Below, in pieces: positions 53,036-64,000 of a stretch of 64,000 nt of DNA. Source of the stretch: Tubulanus polymorphus (taxonomy: Eukaryota > Nemertea > Palaeonemertea > Tubulaniformes > Tubulanidae). A model generated the notes under the pieces. That model ran no database searches. It was given only the letters and a program-made list of their open reading frames with translations, and was not told the origin of the DNA. The number at the start of each line of letters is the position of its first letter. Positions within the stretch are counted from its first letter, which is position 1. Position numbers and translations under genes: made by a program. The stretch spans positions 9,722,704 to 9,786,703 of the forward strand of contig NC_134036.1 of the NCBI RefSeq assembly GCF_964204645.1. The letters run 5' to 3'.

Positions 53036-53612
53036 CTGACAGTAGAGAAGTGGATGGGAAATGGGCAACTCTATGGTTTTTAAACCATAGAGTTATGTTC
53101 GGGTTTAATCCCTCCCGCTCGCTCTACTGTCAGCCGATTAAATATTAATGTATTCTGTTTGTCTATGTCTGTCTGTCTGTCTATCTGTCTGTTTGTCTGA
53201 CAGTAGAGAAGTGGATGGGAAATGGGCAACTCTATGGTTTTTAAACCATAGAGTTATGTTCGGGTTTAATCCCTCCCGCTCGCTCTACTGTCAGCCGATT
53301 AAATATTAATGTATTCTGTTTGTCTATGTCTGTCTGTCTATCTGTCTGTTTGTCTGACAGTAGAGAAGTGGATGGGAAATGGGCAACTCTATGGTTTTTA
53401 AACCATAGAGTTATGTTCGGGTTTAATCCCTCCCGCTCGCTCTACTGTCAGCCGATTAAATATTAATGTATTCTGTCTGTCTATGTCTGTCTGTCAGTCT
53501 ATCTGTCTGTTTGTCTGACAGTAGAGAAGTGGATGGGAAATGGGCAACTCTATGGTTTTTAAACCGTAGAGTTATGTTCAGGTTTAATCCCTCCCGCTCG
53601 CTCTACTGTCAG
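53036..53612. repeat. Four tandem repeats with nested palindromes (3' UTR)
   Basis: Four nearly identical 98-bp cores (53036-53133, 53197-53294, 53354-53451, 53515-53612) begin CTGACAGTAGAG and end CTCTACTGTCAG, so each can close on itself. Inside is a second perfect stem, AACTCTATGGTTT/AAACCATAGAGTT, and GTTCGGGTTTAATCCC, which looks like a tRNA T-arm. The cores are separated by CTGTCTGT microsatellite. They lie between the transposase stop and its AATAAA. Confidence 0.9.
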
Positions 53613-53628
53613 CGGCTGTAAACGTTTC

Positions 53629-53634
53629 AATAAA
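53629..53634 (+). terminator. Polyadenylation signal for the transposase
   Basis: AATAAA about 640 bases after the stop codon and 17 bases after the last tandem repeat. Confidence 0.55.
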
Positions 53635-53958
53635 ATCTTAATCTACTTACAACAATCCTTTCTACTTCACATCGGCATCACTTGAATTTAACTCTTGGAA
53701 ATATCGCATCATCGCAGTATGTCATCTCCAGTAGGCTATGTCCTAATGAGTACAACAACAAAAATTTAGACAAAATATCGAGGTCAAGGGACTGACTAGC
53801 ACAAAGCTGAAATAATTTTTGTGACAGCTTCTTTTTACAAATTGATTCACTTATGGCACCTCAGACTCAAAGACAAATTTCGCTAGTCCCAGTCAGACGA
53901 ATCTCGCCACCCGGCCCCCCACAGTCCCAGTCCCGAATGACAAGAATTTTTAATTTCA

Positions 53959-54431
53959 TCACAGGCACTTGAATATGGGCTTTGACCTTGTTGGTGTGTT
54001 AAAAATGATAAAATTTATTGTAATTTACGATAAAAACACCACGAAGTGGCATCGCAAATTTTCAAAAATCAATTTTGTTGCCAGTTGAAATCTTTAACGG
54101 AGCTAAAACAGTGTCAATATTTCCAAAAAATCATCTACAATTGAAATTATGGGCGTTCCTTGTATTTCAGGATTAAAATTAACACTTGGGACGTACTTCG
54201 GCAATCATCGGCAGTGTTCGGCTGTCCCGATAGTTGCGGGTAGATTTAAGCATTACGGAGATAGGAGCGTTTCCAGCCTTTCTGTATAGTATAGTTAGAC
54301 GAGGGGCACGCGTTGCATCACGGGTAACTTCATTATAAAACATGGCGGATTATCGAAGTCAGGAATAACATATCGCTGGTGAATTATTAAATATTTATCC
54401 ATTATCAAAGCCCATATTCAAGTGCCTGTGA
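53959..54431. mobile_element. MITE, 473 bp, with 27-bp TIRs and 5-bp duplication
   Basis: 53959-53985 (TCACAGGCACTTGAATATGG then GCTTTGA) and 54405-54431 are perfect inverted copies. TTTCA flanks both sides (53954-53958 and 54432-54436). It has no coding capacity. The 5-bp duplication would suit Transib-type elements, and a RAG1/Transib-like transposase lies next door, but the TIR does not start with the usual CAC triplet. Confidence 0.8.
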
Positions 54432-56935
54432 TTTCATAGGCTATTCCAATCATGTGGTCTAAGGATGACATGTAAGACAAATTGGCTTTCCTTTTGTCTC
54501 TTTCTCTGAGAAAACCACAGGACATTGGGGCCTAGGCCTACTACTATTTGCTGCTCTAATCGCTAAGTAGACTGTCTGTGCCAACTTACTCGACCGGACA
54601 TTAACTGACGAACTGTTAGTGTTCCCTGCTATTTTAGGCCTACACTACTACTCGCTTTTGCCACACTCAGCGCTAGTCGGAGCTAAAAAGTGCATGCTCC
54701 GATCAGCAGTAGACTCTTCCCGGACATATATGTCGTAAAATACCCTTTGAGTAGTGTTATTACTATTTTCCGAGGATTTTAGGCCTAAACAAAGTGAAAC
54801 AGCTGAGAGTTACTTCCGGGTAGCAACGCGACTAAAAGATGGAGATTAAGTTTATTTTCGCTTGCCGGTGAAGATTAAAACGGGTAAATTCTTAGAGGAA
54901 ATTAATTATAAATACTACTCACACATATTACAACTATATTGTGTTTTTACTTACTATACATTTTCGAAATATAATCGACTGTTAAGGATCGGTATTGAAC
55001 GCTCGCGCCGGCTTGCCGACTGCTTGAAGCGGCAGCCATTACAGATACACGGAATATTCCCAGCGGCCTTTGCGAATTTCTTAGAAAAGCACCTTGCCGC
55101 AGGTGGTTGTGGCAGGTGCGAGTTGACACTTTGTACAGCCGTGTTTCCATGCATACGCTTATCTGGTGTTGAAGGGTTATTTTTTGTTTAAATCGAAGTA
55201 AATAATTGGAAATTTCGGTTCCGGTTCATTCAAACAATCTTCCAACTAGACTGGACCGACAAGCGACTGATTCGGGATTGTTGGCTGCCTAATTTGATAC
55301 ATCTCGATTTTGGAAATAACTGTAACGAGGTACCCGCAGTGCTACTGTGGCAATCGATGATTCCACTTATGGCAGGCGTGGATCCACCAGGTTCGCTAGT
55401 AGATAGTTGGTCGTCCGTGTTCAATTTCCGCTACATTTCAATTAAATCTGAATGAACTTTTCTCTGAAAATTTATGAAAACTATATCATTTATGATTATT
55501 TATGAATTGTTAAGTTGATAATCCCGAATGTTGACAGCATAAGCACATTTCGAGACTACAGATTATCCAAATGTCGTGAGAGCATGGTCTTGATATCCGA
55601 AGTGTATGCTGTATGACATCGACGATGCAGCTCCGATGAGGATTGGTTTTCTCTACCAAAGAGTGCAGTAGGTACTTGGATGCGTCGCGGTCAAGAAGAC
55701 AGTGCTATGCGCATTGATATACCGTCAGTAAGAAATCGGCGCAGGTACGTGAATATTAGGTTCGTATTTTTCTAAATCAAAACCCACCGTTAACTTTGTT
55801 TGTCTTTTCTATTGAAAAATGTACATGGAACTCATGCATGTAATAAAATGAAGGGTTTAGATTTACTCGCTGCAAAAAGAATGCATCATTGCAAAACATA
55901 ATCGATTTTGTTACACTATTAACTGTTCTCAATATTATTTATTTTTCAGGAAATATACGACTATCATCCAGGTGCTGCGGTTGAAAGGTTACGAGGGGCA
56001 GCCCGTTAAAACAAACTCATTTATGAAGATGGCTTACAATTAATTGAGAGGGGATATAGATTCTCAATATGCGGAGTGGGCTGCCTTATGTCGGCCTATC
56101 ATACGTTTAGTATATCATCTTATATTATTGATATTATCATAACATTACGTCTTATAAACTTAAATGTCGAAAAACTCCCAAGAAAACACAGCTTGTCTAG
56201 CCAGTGAATAGGTGGAACGAGGTTTACTCCCAAAAATCACCTAGGGACAAGAAATTCTTCTGTATCGCGGAAAAATCGTGACTGATATGCCCAACTTTTC
56301 TAATTAATCGTGGTTGGGCTAACTAGCGTATGACAAGCACAGCCTCAGAGCAGGATAAGTTCGTGACGACTAGGTCACGGGTTGTTAGATAACAATGGTT
56401 AGCACCATTAATGATCGTAATGTGTTTATCGTGCAGCGACCAATGAAATGTATTCCCGAGTCTACGTGTTAACGTAAGCATAATAAAATTGGAATAGTTT
56501 ATGTTTCAAAGTAGAACGGTTTTGTCTGTTCCGTGTCTAGAATTATTTGTGTTACCTCACTTTTTAAAAGGTACACTTCTGATCATTGGTATTTGATTGA
56601 GTAGGGTCTAAACCACGTTCACGTTGATTATAAATGGTGAGAATAGGCTATAGCGATATCAATTTATTACTTCTAGGTAGAAGTGTCGATTGCTGGGATT
56701 CGAACAATGCTGTGACATAACAGAATAGGAATATTCAATATGGCGGACATTAGACTGCAGAAAATTTCGCGTCCCTAAAAACCCAAGGTTTTACCCGTTG
56801 AAACCTCGAAAACGTAACCAGTGTTAGGAGACTGAGATATATTGTTATTAGGAATTTGGGGTAAAAAGCTGAAACTTGGTACTAGGTCACTGGGTAATTT
56901 AATTATTACATAAATTTACACATGACAGTTCATGT
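54432..56935. other. No gene recognised
   Basis: Open frames at 54862-55191 and around 55199-55440 have no recognisable motif. A B-box-like TGGGATTCGAAC occurs near 56696. Nothing else is supported. Confidence 0.4.
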
Positions 56936-59260
56936 GAATATTGGCGACTTATAAAGGAACTGCGTCATGAAGGAAATACCTCGAAACACACATCTTTAAA
57001 TCCACAGACATTCATTGACCACTTCATCCAACTGAATAAGGCCAAAGCTCCTAGCCCTCACGACGCCAGCCTGGATGACCTCAGTTGTCATAGCAACATA
57101 TTTACTGACCTTGACTTTCCTATCAAGGAGGAAGAGGTAAAAGCAAGCCTAACGTCCTTAAAAAACAGTAAGGCCCCTGGTTTGGATGGAATAACAAACG
57201 AGCTACTCAAATATGGTAGAGAAACAATATTGAGGCCCATTACGAAGCTCTTCAACTTAGTGTACACAAACGGCGTTTTTCCAAAACAATGGGCGAACGG
57301 TCTTATCGTACCAATACACAAGAAGGGAGATAGAAATGACCCCGATAATTTCAGGGGGATAACACTGAATAACTGCCTAGGCAACTTGTTCTCACTAGTC
57401 ATAAACAATAGATTGAAAAATTTTGTCAAAAAACATAATCTAATTGAAAAAACCAAATAAGTTTCATGCCAGGCTCCAGAACCACTGACCACATGTATGT
57501 ACTGAAGCAAATGATCGATAAAAAACTGGCATCATCTAAAAACTTATACACCTGCTTCATCGATCTTCGTAAAGCCTTCGATTCAGTGTGGCATGCTGGT
57601 CTTATACATAAATTAAAGAATTATGAACTTGGAAAACACATCATGACTATTTTACAAAGCATGAACAATAGAATGACTTGGTGTCTCAAGGTGAATGAGT
57701 ATCAGATGTCAGATGTATATAAGTCTTCAATAGGTGTACAGCAGGGAAACATTTTAAGTCCGCTTCTTTTTAACCTGTATATTAATGATATTGTTAATTG
57801 TTTCGATGTTAACTGTGATCCTGTAGAAAACGGCGACAACTTACTTAGCTGTCTCTTATACGCCGATGACCTCGTGCTAGTGTCCAACCCCCCAGAAGGA
57901 CTCCAGAAATGTCTTGAAAGGCTACATCTATATTGTAAAAAATTGAAACTTGAAATCAATACTGATAAGAGCAAAGTAGTAGTGTTCAGTAAAAAAGGAA
58001 ATATACCTATCAATTTGAACTTTTCACTTGGAAACTCATAGGCCTACCTCGAGTTGGTCAAAGAATACAAATACCTTGGCCTTATATTTTCATCGAATGG
58101 TAAATTCCAGAAAGTCAAAGAGAACCTTTTTGCATCTGCCAACAGGGCAATGTTGTCAATCCAGAAAATGATCGGGGTACAAAACTGTAAGCCAAACACG
58201 GCATTACACCTATTTGACACTCTTGTCAACCCAATCTTATTATACGGTTGCGAGATATGGCTGCCCTCTACAACACTTGCCAAAAGAATAGCGAAAAACA
58301 ACCAGTTCTGCCTAGAATCAACCCTCATGAAAGAAACACATATTCACAAATTGCTTACCAAGTATAGGAAATAGGAAAGCCACTAACATGGCAGTTTTAG
58401 GGGAAATGGGGAAGTACCCGCTTTACATCGAAGCCTGTATTAGAATTATCAATTTCTGGCAACATATGAAGGGCTCAAATGGTACTTTAGTAAATGTAAT
58501 TTACGAAAGTGTTAAGAAACTGCCATGGAAACAAGTAGAATGGAACCACTTTATATATATTCTACTCTCATGTATTAGCCATGAATCGTTGTACATAGAA
58601 AACTCTGACATCTCTAAATCAACAATAATAAGGTTAAGGCACATAATGCAGGAGAGGTTTAAAATATACTGGAATCATCTGATGGGAAATTCGAACAAAT
58701 TAGAGTTTTTTAGATTGGTAAAAACAGGATTCCAAATGGAACCATACCTACTACTCGACATGCACAGGAACTATAGAATGGCCCTTACACGTCTCAGGCT
58801 AAGTGCCCACCCACTAATGATAGAAAGGGGGAGACATTTTAACATCCCGCGTGCAGACAGGAAGTGTTCCCTATGTGATACAGTAGAAACTGAGGTCCAT
58901 TTTGTGATGGAGTGCCCAAAGTATTCAGCTCTAAGGGCCTCCCTTGTAGAAAAATTTACAAAACTATTCCCAGACTATTGTACTCGAAATACTAATGTAC
59001 AATTTATTCAGATTCTCACGTCAACTAAGTTAGCTAAAGACCTAGGTCGTTTTTGCTATGCGGGTTTCATCAAGACGACATTATAATTCCATCGATCATC
59101 TATTGTATTAACCACCTTTTACCTCTTATACATGTGGAATTTGTAAATATAAGTGCTATTAGAAGTTTTGTTATCTTGTTAATATTCTTGTCACTTATGG
59201 TCATGTAATATTGATTTAAAAGACAATAAACATTAATTGAATTGAATTGAATTGTGAGTA
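56936..59260 (+). pseudogene. 5'-truncated LINE reverse transcriptase with 3' tail
   Basis: Starts within the linker before the reverse transcriptase (EYWRLIKELRHEG) and runs through KAPGLDGITNELLKYG, IVPIHKKGDRNDPDNFRGI, CFIDLRKAFDSVWH, GVQQGNILSPLLFNLYIND, LLYADDLVLVS and TDKSKVVVFSKKG. After a stop near 58040 and frame changes, the C-terminal part (58388-59086) ends with a Cys/His finger (CSLCDTVETEVHFVMECPKY). The 3' end is a short GAATT repeat at 59236-59256. No endonuclease is present because of 5' truncation. The catalytic YADD is intact, but stops at about 57457, 58040 and 58372 disrupt the frame. The same broad family as the element at 59740-64000. Confidence 0.88.
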
Positions 59261-59739
59261 TGTGACGTATTAGGTAATTTACTCACGTCAGATCACGTAA
59301 TCTATTTAGTGACCACACATGTTTCTGGGGAAATAATTGAGGAATTAGTTGTTCAAATAGGGTGGATTGATATTTTACGTAATACTTGGATTATTAATGA
59401 AATGCGTTCAAACTTGGTCATCAGCTGTAGTCAAAACAGACCACAGTATATAAGAGGGACATATCGAATGTAGAGGAGAACCGGGACTGACTGCCAACCC
59501 TACAGGACGAAAATACAGAAGTTATAAATAAAAATCTACAAACATCATAACTACATATAGTTGTTAAGAGTTCCTCGATAGCAAGGACCTATCACCGGAA
59601 CGCGGACAACAGGAAGATAATTACGGTAAACTCGCATAAAAGTCGCGAGGCCACTATACATCGGTGTTTTTCCGACGTCGCAAATCGTTTAAAATATTTT
59701 AACTGATAGTGTATATCCTACATACACCCAGACATACCC
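59261..59739. other. Possible LINE 5' region, no gene recognised
   Basis: Between the 3' tail of one LINE and the ORF1 remnant of the next. Probably the untranslated leader of the second LINE, but no promoter motif could be defined. Confidence 0.35.
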
Positions 59740-60640
59740 GTCACGCTTGAGAGAGCACAGACCAGTTGCGTGTGTAAAGTGTAAAGGGATCAAACAGGTG
59801 GTGCAACATGATGACCACATGAGAGATCTGACTAAATCCGTGGATTTTAACTAACTAGAAGAAAAACAGTTCAAAATCAGTCGAGCTTAAAAAAGCAGGC
59901 CAGAAAATTTTTACATTAGACAAAGAGCTGAAAGAGGCAAGAAAGGATATTAAAAAACTCGAAAACCTGTGCATAGAGCTCCAGTTCACGATAAATAAAG
60001 ATAAGCCACGTGACCCTCTGGAAAACACGGATGTAACTCTTGTTGTAACAAACCTTCACTACACCGAGAATGAAAACGTGACCAAAAAATGTGAAAAACC
60101 CTATGAAAAAACTCGGGCTTTGCCGAGAAGTGAAAGTGATAAAAGCTATCCGTCTAAAAAGCCGTAACCCAACATTCCCTGGTATAATTAAGTTTGCCGT
60201 ACATGATAAAGAAACGAAAGTAGCAGTCTTAAGAGCGAAAAATGCACTTCTTAAAATCCCGAATTTCGAAACAGTTTGGATTCGTAGCAGCAAGAGCCAC
60301 CTTGAGAGACTCCATGAAATCAACACTCAAAGAATATTGAAAATGGTGCCTGGAGGCAACTATCTAAAAGTTGCTAGTTACGGACGACTGATTGACAAAA
60401 CCCCGAAACCGAACACCGCCCCATTGACAACGAGCCCCCGATGAGAACCAAAGCTTTCATTCCTCCTGAAAAAGACTGAAGAATATCTTTTAGCAAACTT
60501 GACAGTATGCAATTTTCCGCAACACCAGATTCCGCACCTACGCAGGTCACTAGATCTCAGAGAATCCCAAAACGACGTAGGATACGGTCTAACAATTCCG
60601 GTCTAACCCAGATCTTAACGTTGGATCAGCAGCCGTCACT
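59740..60640 (+). pseudogene. LINE ORF1 (nucleic-acid-binding protein), decayed
   Basis: In several frames: a short CVKCKG segment near 59780, a coiled coil (LKEARKDIKKLENLCIELQ, near 59930), then DVTLVVTNLHYTENENV and, in the 60091-60444 frame, VIKAIRLKSRNPTFPGIIKF, VAVLRAKNALLK and HLERLHEINTQRILKMV. This is the RRM-plus-C-terminal-domain layout of LINE ORF1 proteins, which coat the element RNA. Stops and a frameshift near 60090 break it. The end (60507 onwards) is cut by the insertion of copy B of the 1.9-kb element, beyond which ORF2 of presumably the same LINE continues. Confidence 0.7.
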
Positions 60641-60644
60641 GCAA

Positions 60645-62540
60645 GAGACTGGTTACCGGTCTCTATCTTCAATTAGAGACCAGTTGTGCCCATCCTCCAT
60701 TTTACATTTTCGATGCATGTCAAATAAGGTCAAACATGTAAAGTTGCAAGTTATTACCTGGTTAAGATGGCGTCTCTTCTAATCTGCTTAGCTTCGAGCG
60801 ATATCAAAATTGCCCTTAACAATGGACGGCAAGACATTCATTGCTTAAGTATGAGATAAATCCGCCTATTATTTACCTGGTACTCGGAATACAAACTAAC
60901 AAGAATCGAAATCTAATGCGAGGTAAGCTCTACCGCGACCGTCACTGAATACAGAACATTCTGAAGGAACAGGGGACATCCTTTCTATATCTACAGTTCG
61001 TGAGAAGCATTTAGTAGTGAATTTTATGTTTTAATACAGTGTTGTAAAATTACTATATTTAGTATCTGAATAAAGTTTACAATTGTTGAACTCCTTAGTG
61101 CTTTGTGAGATTGGATATGTTTGGATCCACCTCAGCTTACTGATTTCCTGATACAGACAGCAAGTTGGGACAGTCAAATTAAGAGACTTGGTCAAGACAA
61201 GTTACTCAGATCACACTGTAAATTCGCAATATCCTCTCTTCTCATGGACCACACAATGTCAATGTTGACTTTGCTAGAAATCGATTATAGAATTCATCAC
61301 GACCAATTCTTTTTCACTGAATTCAATATTTATTGTTCACTTCTGGTACAAAATCTTGTTCAGCCCCTGACAAGAGAATAAGCAATGATACGTATTTCAT
61401 TATTTTTTTTTCATTGACAAATTGGGACGATCCTGATATCGCTGATTTGAATGATAGTGTCTTTAGAATCATAAAGACCAAGTCTCGACCAGACAGATAA
61501 TCCAATCACAATTCAAATTGAAGGCTCGCTAGTGCAGTTATTCACAGAATCCAGCTCTTTAAACCTCATCAGATATACGAGCAATTATCTAAGTTTAGAC
61601 AATTGCTCGTAGATCAGATCGTGAGCAATGGAGAAATAAAGTACACAACATCTTGGCGCAGCGGCGCTTGCTGATGATGATGAGTTTATCAGAATCAATG
61701 AGTTTCACCGCCTGTTATTTGGAATCTCATTTCATCACAGCTAGTGCTGATTCTTTATTCTCTTTGATTACTGCATGATGTTATCATTCTTAAATTAAAA
61801 TACATATCACTTACAATTAAACCTGGATTGACTTTACAATTAATGGTTCAGAATCCATTTTTCAAACTTACCTTGACTTGATGCATTGCAATCTATTCCT
61901 TCATGTTGAGCTAATTTGACACGCATTACTTCAATTTCTTAAAACATCCTACGAGTTGTGACTCACAAAATCACCACTAAAACGCTCTAGATAATCTACA
62001 ATAGATAATCAATACAGTGTTCGTTAAATAGCACTCATATTCAATGTTCACATTTTTATGAAGAAGTAAGTAAGTAGGTGAAGTTACCTCGTTGATGTCA
62101 TTATTTTCACTGGATCAACTGCTGATCCGATGTCACATTAAGAACAATCAATCAATCGCCTCGAGTGAACAAACAAGTAAATGTAAGTTTATGTATTGTT
62201 GTTTCCATCCACCAGTCCAAATTGCTGATTGACGACCAGTAGGTTTTGACGGCGCTGTCACGCAGCCATACTGAATTGAATACCGATATTTTCGGTACCA
62301 CACGCTAAACAAGTGCCTGCAGAAGCGTTACCTGGCAGTTCTAACGGAATTTCTTCCTTCATTGGTATAAAAAATGACTTTAAAGAGGTCCATGGAACGT
62401 AAATCGAGACACAGTGTAGGCGGCCAAGTTACATTGTTCACGTGATGAAATACTGAAATCTGATTGGTTCCGTAAAATCTGCGGAAGATGGCGGACGGGC
62501 AAAACCTGTCCCATATTGAATGGGACAGGCAACCAGTCTA
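60645..62540 (-). mobile_element. 1.9-kb element, copy B (inverted relative to A)
   Basis: Matches 44967-46895 in reverse orientation with moderate divergence. It starts GAGACTGGTTACC and ends GGCAACCAGTCTA. Flanks TCACTGCAA and TCACTCATA share the first five bases, a possible degraded 9-bp duplication. Compared with copy A it has roughly 190 extra bases near 61572-61760, beginning with a hairpin (ACGAGCAATT...AATTGCTCGT). The frame at 61121-61381 extends the one seen in copy A (LTLLEIDYRIHHDQ, CSLLVQNLVQPLTRE). It separates ORF1 from ORF2 of a LINE. Confidence 0.8.
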
Positions 62541-64000
62541 TCACTCATAGAAACACCGGACGCCAGTGCTCAACACTCAGTACGTCGGCAACGATCATGA
62601 ATACCCCAGCAGAACCAGTTCTTAGCGATATCCTGAGCCAAGCAAACAAAGTCCTAATCTCGAGAATAGGATTGCAGCGTTGACCAACAGTCGCGCCAAT
62701 TCGATTTAACAATTCTGTGCCTAAACGTGCGTGGACTACGGTCAAACTAGATTCCCAGAACTAGAACAGTTAATATGTGAAAACGATATAATTGTACTAA
62801 CTGAAACGAAATTAGACACTACCGATAAGCTATGGATCGACACATTCGCACATGATTTGGGATATATTGTTATTCCTCACAATAGAAAGGGCCTATCCAT
62901 TAGAAGATCCGGTGGCATCGCAATCCTGATGAGAAATAAACTTAAAGATTGTGTTAAAAATGTGCGTTCCAACAAAGTGAGCCTATGGGTCGAACTAGAC
63001 CGAGGTAATTTTCTTAATGAAAAAAATATAGTTACATCAGCCCTGAAACAAGTGATTATGGCGATGTTAACCTTTTTAAAGAGGTCAACTATAAATATTG
63101 TAAACAACCATATTATCATGTGTGGTGACTTCAACGCCCATACAAAAAACCTTCTAGATAACTTCCCAAACAACAATGATGATTTGATTGAAAATGAACT
63201 TCACCTCAACGAAGCACTCGATGACACGATCGACACCGTATCGCATATGAATGATCACGGTTATTTAACTAGATATAATAGGGACCAAAGTGTGAATAAT
63301 TATGGCCGAAAGCTCCTCGAATTTTGCAAAAGGTATTCTTTGTTAATTTTGTTCATAGTAAACGCTAGGGTCGGCCACGATAGACTTATTGGCGATTTTA
63401 CGTGTGTAAAGGGGATTAACCACCATACAGTTGACTATATGATCGCGTCGCCTGATCTATTCCCAGTAATCGCACATTTTCATGTACTTGATTTTGAACG
63501 GGCCGTGTCTTATGTCTATGCTAAACATAAAACAGAAGAAAATAAAGCCAGACCAAATCGCCTTTTTCGACTGTACAAAAACTCTGTTAAAACCGACAAC
63601 CAAAATTCAATAGATAAACTAAATAAACGCATTAAGAACCTTAAAAGGTCAAACCCCGGAGACTTATGGAAACTCCTAAAGAACAAAGTCCGTTTCCCCT
63701 GCCTGGCAAATATCAATGACTTGACCAACCACTTTCGCCAACTAAACTCAAAGCCGTCTTTCACAAACGAAAACATAGACGCCGACCTAGAAAATATGAC
63801 AATGGATAATCTAGATAATGAACCCTTAGAATTGGTAGTTTCACATTCCGAAATCTCGAAAGCTATACGAAATTTGAAAAACAATAAAGCCCCTGGCCTT
63901 GACGATATTACTAACGTAATTCTGAGAAGTGCAGAACCTGTGTTATCCCCAATTCTTGTCGTCATATTCAATGAAATTATTACTACAGGAATCAACCCAG
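62541..64000 (+). pseudogene. LINE ORF2: endonuclease and start of reverse transcriptase, runs off the window
   Basis: The endonuclease begins near 62695 (ILCLNVRGLRSN), then, after a frameshift near 62750, LICENDIIVLTETKLDTTD, RRSGGIAILMRN, HIIMCGDFNAHTKN and HHTVDYMIASPDLFP, the usual Asn, Glu, Asp and His-containing motifs of the apurinic endonuclease fold. The linker (FRQLNSKPSF) and the first reverse transcriptase motif (LKNNKAPGLDDITNVIL) follow before the window ends. The layout and wording are closest to the LINE at 56936-59260. It is at least partly decayed. Beyond 64000 its state cannot be judged. Confidence 0.8.

Noticed and set aside
53036-53612. CRISPR array
   Set aside because: Regular repeats, but the spacers are microsatellite and similar to each other, the repeats are 98 bp, and the context is eukaryotic.
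54862-55424. Open frames on both strands near 55 kb
   Set aside because: Overlapping frames without any recognised family or splice support.

Overview
The window looks like repeat-rich nuclear DNA from an invertebrate animal. There are spliced genes, many LINE-type retrotransposons, tRNA-derived repeats, MITEs and tandem repeats, and no recognisable host housekeeping gene. Short runs such as TAGGCCTA and the mix of element families fit a marine invertebrate, but the species cannot be named from this sequence.

The centrepiece is a nearly complete Polinton/Maverick at 14768-33376 (18.6 kb, very AT-rich). It begins AGTAAT, ends ATTACT, and is flanked by a perfect 6-bp target duplication (CATATT). 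Its left half carries rightward genes: an HNH nuclease, two unknown proteins, a chromodomain integrase and a packaging ATPase. Its right half carries a leftward block: a zinc-finger protein, a candidate major capsid protein, several membrane or structural proteins, a candidate penton, a small replication-type protein and a protein-primed-type DNA polymerase B. Most leftward genes share a T-run plus TAAATAAATG motif at their start codons. The element is partly decayed: the polymerase frame is broken, one structural gene has a frameshift and a stop, and the ATPase lacks its Walker A lysine. Each terminal repeat is itself a large palindrome, and both contain the first codons of the polymerase gene.

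Left of it, 1-14767 holds a LINE fragment, two decayed copies of a RAG1/Transib-like transposase, and a 2.66-kb element with 235-bp terminal inverted repeats (12099-14760) whose target duplication was the landing site of the Polinton.

To the right come a decayed L2/CR1-type LINE (33560-36700, minus), a MULE transposase with an acidic repeat exon (38029-39957, minus), a 154-bp satellite carrying CTCF-like motifs (40533-41775), a tyrosine-recombinase-like gene (42790-43971), a fold-back MITE, and two inverted copies of a 1.9-kb element (44967-46895 and 60645-62540). The second copy splits a LINE. At 49570-52989 lies an apparently intact three-exon RAG1/Transib-like transposase with an embedded PHD-like zinc finger. 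Four tandem exon-like repeats precede its start and four palindromic tandem repeats lie in its 3' UTR. The window closes with two further LINEs (56936-59260 and about 59740-64000).
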